Shown here: positions 34,147-43,362 of the stretch, in pieces
How positions within the stretch are numbered: the stretch's first letter is position 1
Layout: the number at the start of each line of letters is the position of its first letter
Assembly: GCA_038373885.1 (NCBI GenBank)
Contig: JAWZYV010001861.1
Coordinates: 738,651-802,650, forward strand
DNA: 64,000 bases
Source of the DNA: Cheiracanthium punctorium
Taxonomy: Eukaryota; Arthropoda; Arachnida; Araneae; Cheiracanthiidae
Direction of reading: 5' to 3'
Notes under the pieces: generated by a model
Told to the model about the DNA's origin: nothing
The model's database searches: none
Seen by the model: the letters and a program-made list of their open reading frames with translations, nothing else
Translations under genes and position numbers: made by a program

Positions 34147-34480
34147 GTGAACTGGTGAAGCTGTGAACTTGTTAACCGGTGAACTGGTGAAGCTGTGAAC
34201 TTGTTAACCGGTGAACTGGTGAAGCTGTGAACTTGTTAACCGGTGAACTGGTGAAGCTGTGAACTTGTTAACCGGTGAACTGGTGAAGCTGTGAACTTGT
34301 TAACCGGTGAACTGGTGAAGCTGTGAACTTGTTAACCGGTGTACTGGTGAAGCTGTGAACTTGTTAACCTGTGAACTGGTGAAGCTGTGACCTGGTGAAG
34401 CTGTGACCTAGTTAACCTGTGAGCTTGTTAACCTGTGAGCTTGTAAAGCTGTGAACTGGTGAAGCTGTGAAATTATAAAC
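34147..34480 (+). repeat. 32-bp minisatellite in the leader of element 2
   Basis: The unit is GTGAACTGGTGAAG plus CTGTGAACTTGTTAACCG. Units start at 34147, 34179, 34211, 34243, 34275, 34307 and 34339, almost without change, then degenerate shorter units run to 34480. A 32-bp period is incompatible with an uninterrupted reading frame, so a regulatory or structural leader role is more likely than coding. Confidence 0.92.
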
Positions 34481-34869
34481 CTCGTCCGAACTTTGGGACA
34501 GATTAGTGGTTATCAGGAATCAATATTGGATATATACTGATGAAAGAAGACGGCAAAAGGGTGAGTGGCTGTTTCCTTGTTGTATTGATTAGATCCAGGG
34601 ATGGTAAATTTGATTCTTGTTAAAAGTAAAAAGTAAAGGTTTTGGAAGAAAAAAAAAAGGAAAGATATTTTGTTTTAGGTTTTAAAATGATTAAGGATTA
34701 TCATTATCTCGTTTTCCTTATGTATTATTGTTATGTATTTTTCCAATGAAATCTAATTATTTTGATAAAATGATCAGTGTGACTCTAGGTTCTTAGGTAA
34801 AGCTTTCATATTTGGCTAACTCTTTTCGGAAAATATAAACTAAGGCTAAGGTTCTGGGAAGTTTTGCAG

Positions 34870-35943
34870 CCCTAGTAGCAATAACTCATCGGTCGATGAG
34901 AGGCGGGTGAGTTAAATCCGAGGAGAAGGAGCAATGGCCGATCACGGCTTTTCATCCAAAAAAGGGGGAAATTTCATCGGCAACTGGTACAAAATGTCCG
35001 CTCGGGGGACCATAAAGCCCATCATCGTTTCCCGATGACACCGATGAAATAACGAAAAGAAACCGATAAACTGTTTAAAATATATTTGTTAATAAAAAAT
35101 AAACAACTGGCAGCAAAATTTTCAAAAAATGTCCGTTCTGTTTATTATATTTTCGTTTTTTGTATGCTAAATTTCCGTTTTTCTGAAAAAAAAAAAGACT
35201 TCCTCCCCCGGGCCCGAACACTGAGCTTACTCATTACGAGATAAGCGCGCTACCCCTAGACCATCGAATCTTGTCATGTACAAGGCAAAGTGTGAAGTAG
35301 CGGTTATTTCAGTCTCAGATTGGGACTTAGCTGAACAACACTTTGTCAAAATTTCACCCTATTATTAATAATAGTCAAATTATTCGATTGGTAAGAAATT
35401 AATTTTACTTTTTACCAATGTATGTAAGTAGCAACAACATTCATAATTAATAATTAAAAAACAATATTGCCAATTGTATAGGAATTTTAGTGTGATTTTA
35501 ACTTTCATATTTCTTGGATAACTTTTAAAAATTAACTGATTTCTCTTCTTGCTGTTTACGTATATTGCTGGAGGGGGCCCCCAATACAAGAAATTTGAAG
35601 TAAATTATGCGATTAATTCAAGAATTGTTCAAAATTTCCCTTAGATTATGCAAAGGCACATCTAAATTACGCAAATATTTATATAAATTTGGGTAAAGTG
35701 TAAACTACTGGGGACACTTGCAAGGCCCGTTGACTATAGAGCTGCAGTTTCGGATAAGATATTGTTTTTCGGTTTTCCATCGGCGAAACTGCTCGTCTAG
35801 ATCACTTCTATCCATGAATAAAAATTCATCTATTGCAGATTAACAAAAGTGCACTTGCCGATGACTGAATTCGACGAGTCGATGAGTTAACGATGAGTCG
35901 ATGAACGACCGAGCAGAAAACAAGCAGTCGTTGCTACTAGGGA
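34870..35943. mobile_element. Probable nested TIR element in the leader of element 2
   Basis: CCCTAGTAGCAA at 34870-34881 is matched in inverse at 35932-35943 (TTGCTACTAGGG). Both ends carry subterminal TCGATGAG motifs (34894, 35877-35900). The interior is non-coding and includes a tRNA-like stretch. I could not find a target duplication, so an inverted leader structure intrinsic to element 2 is the alternative. Confidence 0.5.
35208..35275 (-). mobile_element. tRNA-like sequence, likely a SINE head or tRNA pseudogene
   Basis: The minus strand reads GGTCTAGGGGTAGCGCGC (A box and D-arm), a hairpin CTTATCTC-GTAAT-GAGTAAG in the anticodon-arm position, GTGTTCGGGCCC (B box), and then a T-run (plus-strand A-run at 35189-35199). 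The acceptor ends do not pair well. Confidence 0.5.
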
Positions 35944-36008
35944 AGGTACTGACCTATAGTTGATGCTGGGAAATATTCTTAAGGTTAAATAGAATAGTAG
36001 TATCAAGG

Positions 36009-37664
36009 ATGGCGTTTCTAGTGAAAGCCACGAAGGCAGACTTGCAGGAATTAGCTGAGGAAATGGGGGAGCAGATCACTCCGGGAATGAAAGTCTTGGA
36101 CTTAAAAAACCTCATCACAAACAGTGCGAGGTATGAGGAGGAGATAATTAAGGGTCTGCTGGAAGCCATAGTTGAACAGAGAAAAGAGAGGGAAGCTAAG
36201 GAGCTGGAAAGGGAGGCTAAGGAGTTAGAATCCAGGAGGAATCTAGAATTAGCTAAACTGAAATTGGAGTCTGACGAACGGATGGCGATTGAAAAATTAA
36301 GATTGGAACGGGAGATGGGGAGTTCTACTCATGTTTCCATAAATTCAGAATCCCAAAGAAAGAGTTTGGATGAAATAATTAGAACTATTCGATTATTGAC
36401 CGTGAAACCACCCAGTAAACCAGAGGGATGGGATTTCTTTTTTACGAGTATAGAAAAGGCTTTCACAAGTGAGGGGGTAGAAGAGACGCAAAAGGCTAAA
36501 ATTTTGCTATGCCTCCTTGGGGAGAGAGCGGCTAACATCCTATCTGGGATTGAAAAGGTGAGATATGATGATTATGTCGCGGTTAAGGAAGCGGTGTTGC
36601 GTGAATTCCAACCCTCACCGCAAATTTGTCTTGAAAATTTCAGGAGAGCCAAGCGCAATCCTGGGGAAAATTTTGTCCAGTTTGTATCAAGGTTGAGATC
36701 AATTTGGGACTATTACTGTAAACTGAGAAAAGCATCTGACATGGAAAGTGTGATGCAGTTAATAGTTGCGGACAGGTTGATATCTACCTTGGATTCGGAA
36801 ACTGCGACGCACATTAGCATAAAACAAGGGGAAGGTTGGCTAAAGCCCCTAGATTTAGCTGGAGAATGTGATGTTTTTGAGGAAGCACTAATGCCTCCTG
36901 ACGTTTTAAAATTATTGCAGGGGACAGTTGTTATCTCGGAAGGCGAAAAGTCGGTTGAGGATGCAAGGGGGGAGCAGAAAGAAGCAGGGAAGGGGGCGAA
37001 CCTCTGGTCTCTGAAAGTTCAAATAGAGGAAAGTGACTCGAAAGGAGAAGGCGATCTTGAGGACTCCCCGGGGCGTGAAGGAACCGATTTTCGTAGAGAG
37101 CAGGAGGACTGTTCTGATTTATCGCAGGGAAAAGGCAATTGTCATTTTGAGGAAGAATTTTTATTCCAACGAGAGAAGGTGCTGGGGGAACCCATTAAGC
37201 AGTTGGTAGTTCATGTAGGCAGAAGGGCAAAAGTTGTGCAGCTGGCCCGCGATTCGAATGGTCAGCTGAATAGGCCGATAAGGGATAGAGCTCCAATTAC
37301 TCCAGTAGCGAGACCAGAACTACGATTTCGAGTGGGGAATGTAGATCGTATCGGTTCAATTGATCCTCCAAGCTCTAAGGGTCATAAATGTATTTTATCT
37401 TTGATCGACCTTCATAGTAGGTGGGTGGAGTGCATACCGTCGACAAATTTATCAGCGAAGACAACTTGTGAGGCCCTCTTCGAAATTTTCTCGAGTACGG
37501 GGAGCGCGAAAGTGATAGCATCAAACAATGGGACAAACTTTGGGGAAAATTGGACTAGGGGATTTATGAAAAGAATACGATCCTATAACTTTAAAGGTGG
37601 AGGTATACAATTACCCTTTGACCGGGGAAAGATCACAAAGCTGCGGATGCTCTTTCGAGATTGA
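36009..37664 (+). CDS. Gag fused to a rearranged integrase fragment (element 2)
   Basis: The frame is intact at 551 codons. Residues 1-60 hold an arthropod Ty3/gypsy Gag N-terminus (MKVLDLKNLI). Residues ~55-105 form a strong coiled coil of E/K/R/L with a REAKELE repeat. Residues ~115-300 look like a retroviral-type capsid (PSKPEGWDFF, LLGERAANIL, VLREFQPSP, YYCKLRKASD). There is no CCHC knuckle. Around residues 390-415 the sequence becomes the region preceding integrase (REKVLGEPIKQLVV). The zinc finger is deleted, and an integrase core follows (VGNVDRIGSIDPPSSKGHK, DLHSRWVECIP). The first catalytic D is kept, the second is changed to N (IASNNGTNF, ~residue 504), and the core stops before the E. 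Start codon: ATG at 36009, preceded by AAGG. Gag could still assemble; the integrase part cannot catalyse. Confidence 0.85.
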   Translation: MAFLVKATKADLQELAEEMGEQITPGMKVLDLKNLITNSARYEEEIIKGLLEAIVEQRKEREAKELEREAKELESRRNLELAKLKLESDERMAIEKLRLEREMGSSTHVSINSESQRKSLDEIIRTIRLLTVKPPSKPEGWDFFFTSIEKAFTSEGVEETQKAKILLCLLGERAANILSGIEKVRYDDYVAVKEAVLREFQPSPQICLENFRRAKRNPGENFVQFVSRLRSIWDYYCKLRKASDMESVMQLIVADRLISTLDSETATHISIKQGEGWLKPLDLAGECDVFEEALMPPDVLKLLQGTVVISEGEKSVEDARGEQKEAGKGANLWSLKVQIEESDSKGEGDLEDSPGREGTDFRREQEDCSDLSQGKGNCHFEEEFLFQREKVLGEPIKQLVVHVGRRAKVVQLARDSNGQLNRPIRDRAPITPVARPELRFRVGNVDRIGSIDPPSSKGHKCILSLIDLHSRWVECIPSTNLSAKTTCEALFEIFSSTGSAKVIASNNGTNFGENWTRGFMKRIRSYNFKGGGIQLPFDRGKITKLRMLFRD

Positions 37665-37690
37665 GACGGAGAATGAAAGTTTCTAATTTT
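37600..37690 (+). pseudogene. Displaced RNase H C-terminal fragment
   Basis: In the frame offset from the fusion ORF, the stretch encodes YTITL, a stop, then PGKDHKAADALSRLRR, the characteristic end of Ty3/gypsy RNase H. Normally RNase H precedes integrase. Here it follows an integrase fragment, so the internal order is scrambled. The fusion ORF ends through this piece in the wrong frame. Confidence 0.75.
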
Positions 37691-37937
37691 ATTTTTATTT
37701 TAATCAGAAAATTACTTTCTCTTTTGTTATTTTTATTGTGTTAATTAATTAGTATAATATGTGTCTTTTAGTGTATTATTTACTCTTGGAATATTTTGTT
37801 TTGAATCGGAACCCCTGGATCTGTTAGTATTGTAAGGGCAGTCATTCTACCCTTCTTTGAAATGCATTATTTTCTGTTGTACCTCTTCATTATGTATGGT
37901 GTGACAAATTTAGGCAATTAAGAAGCCTAATTTTGGT

Positions 37938-37950
37938 CTTGGGTGGGGGT
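37938..37950 (+). other. Polypurine tract of element 2
   Basis: A purine-rich GGGTGGGGGT-type tract abuts the 3' LTR, as expected for the plus-strand primer. It contains T interruptions. Confidence 0.65.
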
Positions 37951-38403
37951 TGTAGGGAACCCACTGAGTTTTCACCCCCTCTTTTAGGATGACCCAAAGA
38001 TATGATGACCCACGGTGATGCTCTCCGAACGGAGAGAAGAGAGAACGCGGGGGGGGGGGGGACGAAGCAAGGGGCTTGTGTCCTGGGGGTCATCTAAGGA
38101 GGCGAGGGAAAGAGAAAACAGATCACTTGACTTGGAGCGGAGAGATGCACCGATGCGGACGCAAATTAGGGCAGTTCCCGTGACTCTCCGATGTAATAGC
38201 ATCAGAAGGATGTTGTATGTCAAATATATATATTTAAAGTCCAACCTGTAAATATGATGATATCTGTATATATATAATAAATGATTAGTCTCGACATCAG
38301 GCTCGATTAATTGCATCCCCAACATGTATTAAAACCGTGGAATGGTCAGCAGTTCCCGCTACCAAACTGCTCATTAACGACAATTCGACGGGCGGACACT
38401 ACA
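37951..38403 (+). repeat. 3' LTR of element 2
   Basis: It matches 33425-33871 except for one base and a longer G-run (38049-38061). It is followed by GATAA (38404-38408). Confidence 0.95.
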
Positions 38404-38408
38404 GATAA

Positions 38409-39072
38409 TCTCTCTGTTTGTGGAATATTTGTCGCCATTGACGAGTAAAATGAATATCGGAAAAAAACTGTTCGATCGTATAGCCAAATCCCACATTTTT
38501 TTAAGCCATTTACAGCCGTATCGACAATTCTGGTTGAATCCCTGAACCCAATCTTTGTCAGCTTCTTTTTTTTTCGCAAAGAGATGTTGCTTCCCATTTT
38601 TTTGCTGCAAGAGTGTATGCCAAAGCCCTTAAATATTTTGTTGCAAGTCCATAAAGACGACCCTCCTTATCCATTATATAATTGCTTGTGATTGTGATTG
38701 TGTGTGATTAAGGCAAACCTGCGCGAGGGGTATCTGCCTAAGATGAGGGATGCCTTGGTAGGAGGACTTTGTAAGGGGTTCTAACGCGTATTCACGTTAC
38801 ATCTGGAGAAAACCTACCAAAACTCCAGACCGTTAGATCGACAAACGCGCGATGGGACCCGAACCCGGGACCTTCACACTTCGGTCATTATATAATTGCA
38901 AAGTTCTTTCTCTTCTTCATCAGAAAATGTTCGCTTTTTTTGGGCCTAAAGGAACTTTCACCGAAGTTGTAGGAGCAGCAGGACCTTCTAGGGCTGCACG
39001 AGCTTCTTTCACTTTTCTTTCAAGGATCGTTTGTGGCACAGAATATGTTTTCGACGCTAATTTATACGCCAT
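38409..39072 (-). pseudogene. pogo/Tigger-like transposase, N-terminal part and post-core junction
   Basis: The ATG at 39072 opens a psq-like helix-turn-helix (SKTYSVPQTILERKVKEAR). After a frameshift, RTFSDEEEKELCNYIM (38935-38887) begins the CENP-B-type helix-turn-helix. It is interrupted by a SINE and continues DKEGRLYGLATKYLRALAY (~38670-38615), with the DWVQGF and PELSIR blocks near 38550. There it jumps to NGLKKCGIWLYDRTVF, which in relatives lies after the DDE domain. About 200 residues of catalytic core are therefore missing by internal deletion, not by the LTR insertion, which is further downstream. Confidence 0.78.
38686..38885 (-). mobile_element. SINE-A, 5'-truncated, with 14-bp target duplication
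   Basis: CATTATATAATTGC is duplicated at 38672-38685 and 38886-38899. The minus strand starts within the head just before the B box (GGTTCGGGTCCC), so the A box is lost. The 3' tail is an AATCACA-type repeat. The copy is otherwise well preserved (GTCTGGAGTTTTGG, AATACGCGTTAGAACC). It sits in the transposase codons after NYIM. Confidence 0.93.
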
Positions 39073-39642
39073 TCTCCCTTTAATTACCACATCTACCGTA
39101 TTTTACATACTCTTTCACTCCAATTCCCCCTCTCTGTCTTTCTTTTATAATTTATCACCATCCTAAAACAAGATAAAACTCAGTTAAGTTTAAAGGATCA
39201 TAAAGTGTCTTAGAGAAATCATAATTTTCTTCGAGGGGCAAGATGGGGTATCCCATACCCCATTTCGCCCTCCCACGCTTATTTCAATAAAATAGTATAC
39301 CTAAAAAAACTAAATCGAAATATGGAAACAAACATGTTCTTTCCTGCTGGTCTAATCATTGATAAACAAGAATAACTTTCAGTCAGTCCTAGAAAACTAA
39401 TATTGAGGTACAGAACACATGCGATGTATAACACGAAAATCACAACGAACTTGACAAAAACCGAGTTTTTAGCGGTAGGACAAAAACGCATAGACTCACA
39501 AGCCGGTCACAGCGCTGACTGATAAACAATACAATGGCACGAGATAATGAGCCAGGGCGGCTGTGATAGGTCGTTCGCAGGACCGATGAGACCCGGTACC
39601 CAATGTGCCCGCTACCCCATCTTGCCCCCCCCCCTTCCCCTA

Positions 39643-40071
39643 CTATTCCCGGCGTTCACCTATCTATCATAGAAAAAAATCTGATGTGGACACCACATGA
39701 TTTCCTTGCGCGTTTATAAAATTAAAAATATTTTCGGTGCACTTCATCTAAATTTACTTTGTTTCAAAAAGATAAAATGCTGCAATAATATTATGGTTTA
39801 GCGATTTCTAGACAAACATTTGAGATATCGCCAAGTTGGGCTGTAAGATTTGCAAGATTTGCAAGATTTGCTTTTGGCACTAATCGGGATATATTTTGCC
39901 AGACACCGACAAGTTAGTTCGGAAAATTTTGGACAATAGCCGAAATAGTTTTCATCACAGACTTTCAAAGAACACAATGTATCCATACCTTAAGCCATTG
40001 TTGACCCTGTAAATTCAACGTCTACAACAATAGTTTTCAGATATGCGAATTACAATGTACTACGTACGTAC
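39643..40071. other. No gene seen
   Basis: Unassigned A/T-rich sequence with a GCAAGATTT triplet repeat at 39849-39872. Confidence 0.5.
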
Positions 40072-40392
40072 TAGAGATGAACGGCTCAGCCGAGCCCCGA
40101 CTCGGCTCGGCTCTGTAATTCACGATTGCGTCGGTCGGCGGCTCGGCTCGGAAAATTTCTCCTTGTTGACATACTCTTAAACAGATTTTAAAAGTGATTC
40201 GTGGATAATAGACGTACTATTAAAAAATAGCGCACGGGGACTAGAAGTGTGTGAGCTCCAAAATATTGTATCTATAACGAAGTAGTTATTTATTGTCTTA
40301 GCTGAAATTTCGGCTCGGCTCAACTTTAATAATATTGCTCGGCTCGGGGGCGATAAAGTCCCGGCTCGGCTCAAAAATGAGCCGACTCACCT
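40072..40392. mobile_element. hAT-type MITE built from GGCTCG motifs, 8-bp duplication
   Basis: GTACGTAC is duplicated at 40064-40071 and 40393-40400. The element opens TAGAGATGAACGGCTC. Both terminal thirds are packed with GGCTCG and GCCGAGCC (40084-40155, 40313-40385) around an A/T-rich centre. Repeated subterminal motifs are where hAT transposases bind. It has no coding capacity. Confidence 0.88.
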
Positions 40393-40586
40393 GTACGTAC
40401 AGATGAGAAAATCTCGTCAAAATGGACTCGTGGTCGGTCAAAATGGATTGTAGATGTATTTATATGAACACACATACATGCGTACGATGAGATGACTAGC
40501 AAAAACTCTTAGAAGTAAATTTAGAGGTAGTAAAAATCGGTTATTTCGTCAAAATCTGTATACCGAAATTTTTCGCGATCACATTA

Positions 40587-41046
40587 CAGTAGAACTCCAA
40601 TTATCCGAATCAATTATGACCGGACCCTATTCGGATATTAGGATTCAAAAATTTGGATAATTGGATTTTTTCAAAAAATGGGTGTAGTATGTATTTTAAT
40701 TAATTATTGTGCGTATGTATGTTGAAAATGGGATAAAAAAATATTTTTAAAGAAAAGAGCTTTTAATTAATTGAATGAAAAAGGAACACGTTTGCATTTT
40801 AAGCTTACTTACAAGTGCTGTACATTAGTACAGTATGTATGTACCGTACTGTAAATGAAAGTCATTGTTCGTGCTGCGCCTACACTAGCTTCGCGGAGAA
40901 AAAGGACAGTAACGCACGTAGACAGAATCGCATATTTTGCGAATCACAGTAAATTTCCGTCTTATTTTTTTTTTCTGAAATTCTGAAAGTGATTCGGGTA
41001 ATAAGCGATTCGGATAGTCGGAGTTCAGATAATTGGAGTTCTACTG
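40587..41046. mobile_element. Tigger/pogo-type MITE, 460 bp
   Basis: The ends CAGTAGAACTCCAATTATCC (left) and CAGTAGAACTCCAATTATCT (right, minus strand) are flanked by TA (40585-40586, 41047-41048). The right end holds an inner repeat of the same motif (GATTCGGATAGTCGGAGTTC). It is non-coding. Confidence 0.93.
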
Positions 41047-41342
41047 TACTTCCTTTTACTTCGTACGAGAAAGTAAAGAAAGAAAGAAATGTAAAAAAAA
41101 AGCTAAGTATTAAAAAGAATACGGCGTATCTGATTAACAGGATTGGAATTCATAAAACAAACGCATGAAAATCCGCTATCATCACACACTTTTCGCGTTT
41201 TCACTGAGAATTTAACTCATCATAAACTTAGAAGTGTTGCTTACAAAATGCTACTTCTATCTCTCCCTCCCACTAAAAAATAAAAGTACTCGCAAATAAA
41301 AATCGAATGGAATGACTCTAGTCTACTTCCAGAACACGCGAT

Positions 41343-41535
41343 TAGGGATGGACGTGAGACATTTTGCGAGACGACGAGATTTACGCTTTTTGCGAGACGA
41401 GACAAGCATTTTACATATGATATAGGATTTTGCAGACGAGACAGCATTTTAACATATGATATAGGATTTTGCAAGACGAGCAAAGCTTTCGGCTGTTTGC
41501 GAGACGCGAGCGCAATTTTCGCTCGCGTCATCCTA
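41343..41535. mobile_element. hAT-type MITE built from GAGACG motifs, 8-bp duplication
   Basis: CACGCGAT is duplicated at 41335-41342 and 41536-41543. The termini are TAGGGATGGACGTGAG and TAGGATGACGCGAG (right, minus strand). GCGAGACGAGA-like motifs recur through the element, and the block CATATGATATAGGATTTTGC occurs twice. A diverged relative lies at 26135-26325. Confidence 0.9.
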
Positions 41536-41689
41536 CACGCGATCTTTATCAAGCGTTCACATAAATTAGATTCAATACAATCGAATACAGTGTTCAAATG
41601 CTAATGTACTTGAAACAAGAGTGTATAGATCGCAATGTATAAGAATACTTTTTTGCAGACATGGAAAAAAGAAAAAAACTGTAAATCCT

Positions 41690-41825
41690 ACATTTACGAG
41701 AATCTAGTGTTCTAAACAGGCTTTAAAACGGAGATCTACAATATACATACTGAATTTGAACTTATACGAATGCACCATTTAGGCACTAGTACGCCTTAAA
41801 TTATTTATGTCTATAGACCATAATG
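41690..41825 (-). repeat. Repeat R2 fragment
   Basis: The minus strand shows the TGGTCTATAGAC and AATGGTGCATTCGTATAAG blocks shared with 25.4 kb. It is joined directly to the SINE-A copy that follows. Confidence 0.65.
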
Positions 41826-41965
41826 CGTCGATCAAAGGGTCTGGAGTTTCAGATGGTTTTATGTGCGTGCAGATACAGCATAAATAGGCGTTAGAACCCC
41901 TTAAAAAAGTCCTCTGCCCAAAGCTCCCTCTCCCGTGGGTAGATGCCCTTCATGTAGGCTTGCCA
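41826..41965 (+). mobile_element. SINE-A, 5'-truncated
   Basis: The copy starts at GGGTCTGGAGTTTCAG and keeps AGGCGTTAGAACCCC, GTCCTCTGCCCAA and the tail GCTTGCCATAACACA. The tRNA head is missing. Confidence 0.75.
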
Positions 41966-41989
41966 TAACACAAAATACTGAAATCCGCA

Positions 41990-42175
41990 ATAGACGGTAA
42001 CGCACTTTCAAGAGCTCCCGTCCAATGTATTAAATTCTTTCTAAAGCCTTGTGAAAAACTATACATCCTGTACACATGAAAATCAATATGGGTCATGCGA
42101 GGGTGGTCTATAATATATATACAAAATTTCAGCTCAATCAAATGCACTGTTTAGGAGCTATCGTGTTTGCTCACA
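41990..42175 (-). repeat. Repeat R2 unit
   Basis: The minus strand reads TATATATTATAGACCACCC, CGCATGACCCATATTGATTT and CAGGATGTATAG, matching the R2 units at 10.0 and 25.3 kb. Confidence 0.7.
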
Positions 42176-42902
42176 TACACAATTACACACATACATAAAT
42201 ACATTACCGCAGGAACAACATAAATGAATTAATTCCCGAAAACGTATAAATACATGAAAATCTTAGAAGTCGAATATTTTCAGGATTACAATACTTCCAT
42301 ACATAGAACAGGTTCGGAAAGTAAAAATGCGATAGATTTAGAGATGAGGATCATTGACACATGCGAGAAATGACAAAATATTCCAAAAACATGTCATCAC
42401 ATTTACGTTATAGCAATATATATTTTTTTTATCATAACAGCTTCACGGTTTTCCACCATTTTATTCTTTATTGGATCTTTAATTGTCACCCTCTTGAGGG
42501 GGTCTTTTGTGTCCTTCCTTCCTCCCCCCTTCACATTTTCAAGGGGGGGGGGAGGACATAATTTGCATGCACATAAAGAAAATACTATTTCTCGTTCAGC
42601 ATCATTCCTCCCCTTCCTTCAAAAAAGAAATGGCATACAAAAAACAAGATAAAACATAAAAGTGGTGGATGATTGATACATAATCGGAGTTCATGAGACC
42701 AATGAGTTATACATATGACATTAAACACGCAAAACAGTATGTCTTTTTAAATATATTAACATTGCTGATAGCCTAGATCAGTGATTCCCAGTTTCGTTCC
42801 ACTTTCTTGAGCAGGAGTGCAGACAGTCGTTTCTTGGAAGGAGCCATTCATTAGAGTTGAGTATAAAAAAACGGAATTTTCGCAAGACATAAATATCTAA
42901 AT
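42176..42902. other. No gene seen
   Basis: Unassigned A/T-rich sequence with a C/G-rich interval at 42515-42560 that includes a G10 run. CAGTGATTCCCAGTTTCG at 42780 resembles a hAT end without a partner. Confidence 0.45.
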
Positions 42903-43140
42903 GCTTATAATGCCGTACCGTGGCCAAGTGAATAAAACATTGAGCATAATGGGTTGATAAAGTATCAAATTCCAGGCTTCCAGCCAACTGCGGGGCTGTC
43001 TAACAGTCTGAAGTTTTGGGCGATTTTTGCCACATGTTGCGTGAATATGCGTTGAATTTCTTAAAAAGACCACCGCCCAAGGCAGCGGCCCCCACTAAGC
43101 AGATACCCGTCTTTTAGATTTGCAAAATACACACATACTC
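42903..43140 (+). mobile_element. SINE-A, full-length but diverged
   Basis: An A-box region (CCGTGGCCAAGTGAATAA), a decayed B box near 42970, body blocks (CAGTCTGAAGTTTTGG, GAATATGCGTTG) and the tail AAAATACACACATA are all present in order. A possible 6-bp duplication TAATGC flanks it. Confidence 0.8.
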
Positions 43141-43362
43141 ATTAATGCTAATACTATCTGACCTAAAAATTGGCGGTGTTAAGAGGATACGTGACTCTAG
43201 CTAAGACCTTAACTCCCACATCCTTAAAAAAAATATTTTCTTTAAACAGACCTACAATTTAACCTTTTCACAGGCGGTGTCAACATCAGTATGTCACGTT
43301 TTTACATTCCTTTAAAGTGCAGAAAGAACAACTACTGATTACTTTAACATTTAAAATTATTA
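43141..43362. other. No gene seen
   Basis: A/T-rich sequence between a SINE-A copy and a mariner derivative. Confidence 0.4.

Larger units (their letters stand above)
33425..38403 (+). mobile_element. LTR retrotransposon (element 2), young, non-autonomous, scrambled
   Basis: LTRs of 447 and 453 bp (TGTAGGG...CACTACA) differ by one substitution (near 33732/38268) and a G-run of 7 versus 13. GATAA is duplicated at 33420-33424 and 38404-38408. The internal region contains, in order: a leader with a ~112-bp duplication and a 32-bp minisatellite, a probable nested TIR element (34870-35943), an intact gag-integrase fusion frame (36009-37664), a displaced RNase H end, and a polypurine tract. Protease, reverse transcriptase and most of RNase H are absent, so it must rely on another element's enzymes. 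Confidence 0.92.
32459..39640 (-). mobile_element. pogo/Tigger-like DNA transposon, internally deleted, with two nested insertions
   Basis: The termini GGGGAAGGGGAGCAAGACGG (left) and GGGGAAGGGGGGGGGCAAG (right, minus strand) are each bordered by TA (32457-32458, 39641-39642). Subterminal copies of AAGATGGGGTATGG occur at 32696 and, inverted, near 39240-39265. Removing the LTR element (33425-38403 plus GATAA) and the SINE (38686-38885 plus duplication) leaves about 2.0 kb holding the N- and C-terminal parts of one minus-strand transposase, with no catalytic domain between them. Confidence 0.85.

Noticed and set aside
34147..34480. CRISPR-like array
   Set aside because: Repeats are head-to-tail without spacers, in a eukaryotic retroelement leader.
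34555..34565. Splice donor (GGGTGAGT) in the leader of element 2 with an acceptor before gag
   Set aside because: The donor consensus is fair, but no convincing polypyrimidine tract and acceptor lie before 36009.
35877..35905. Hammerhead ribozyme core (GATGAGTC-GAC motif)
   Set aside because: The required CUGAUGA and GAAA core elements are not both present. The motif is a subterminal repeat of the TIR element.
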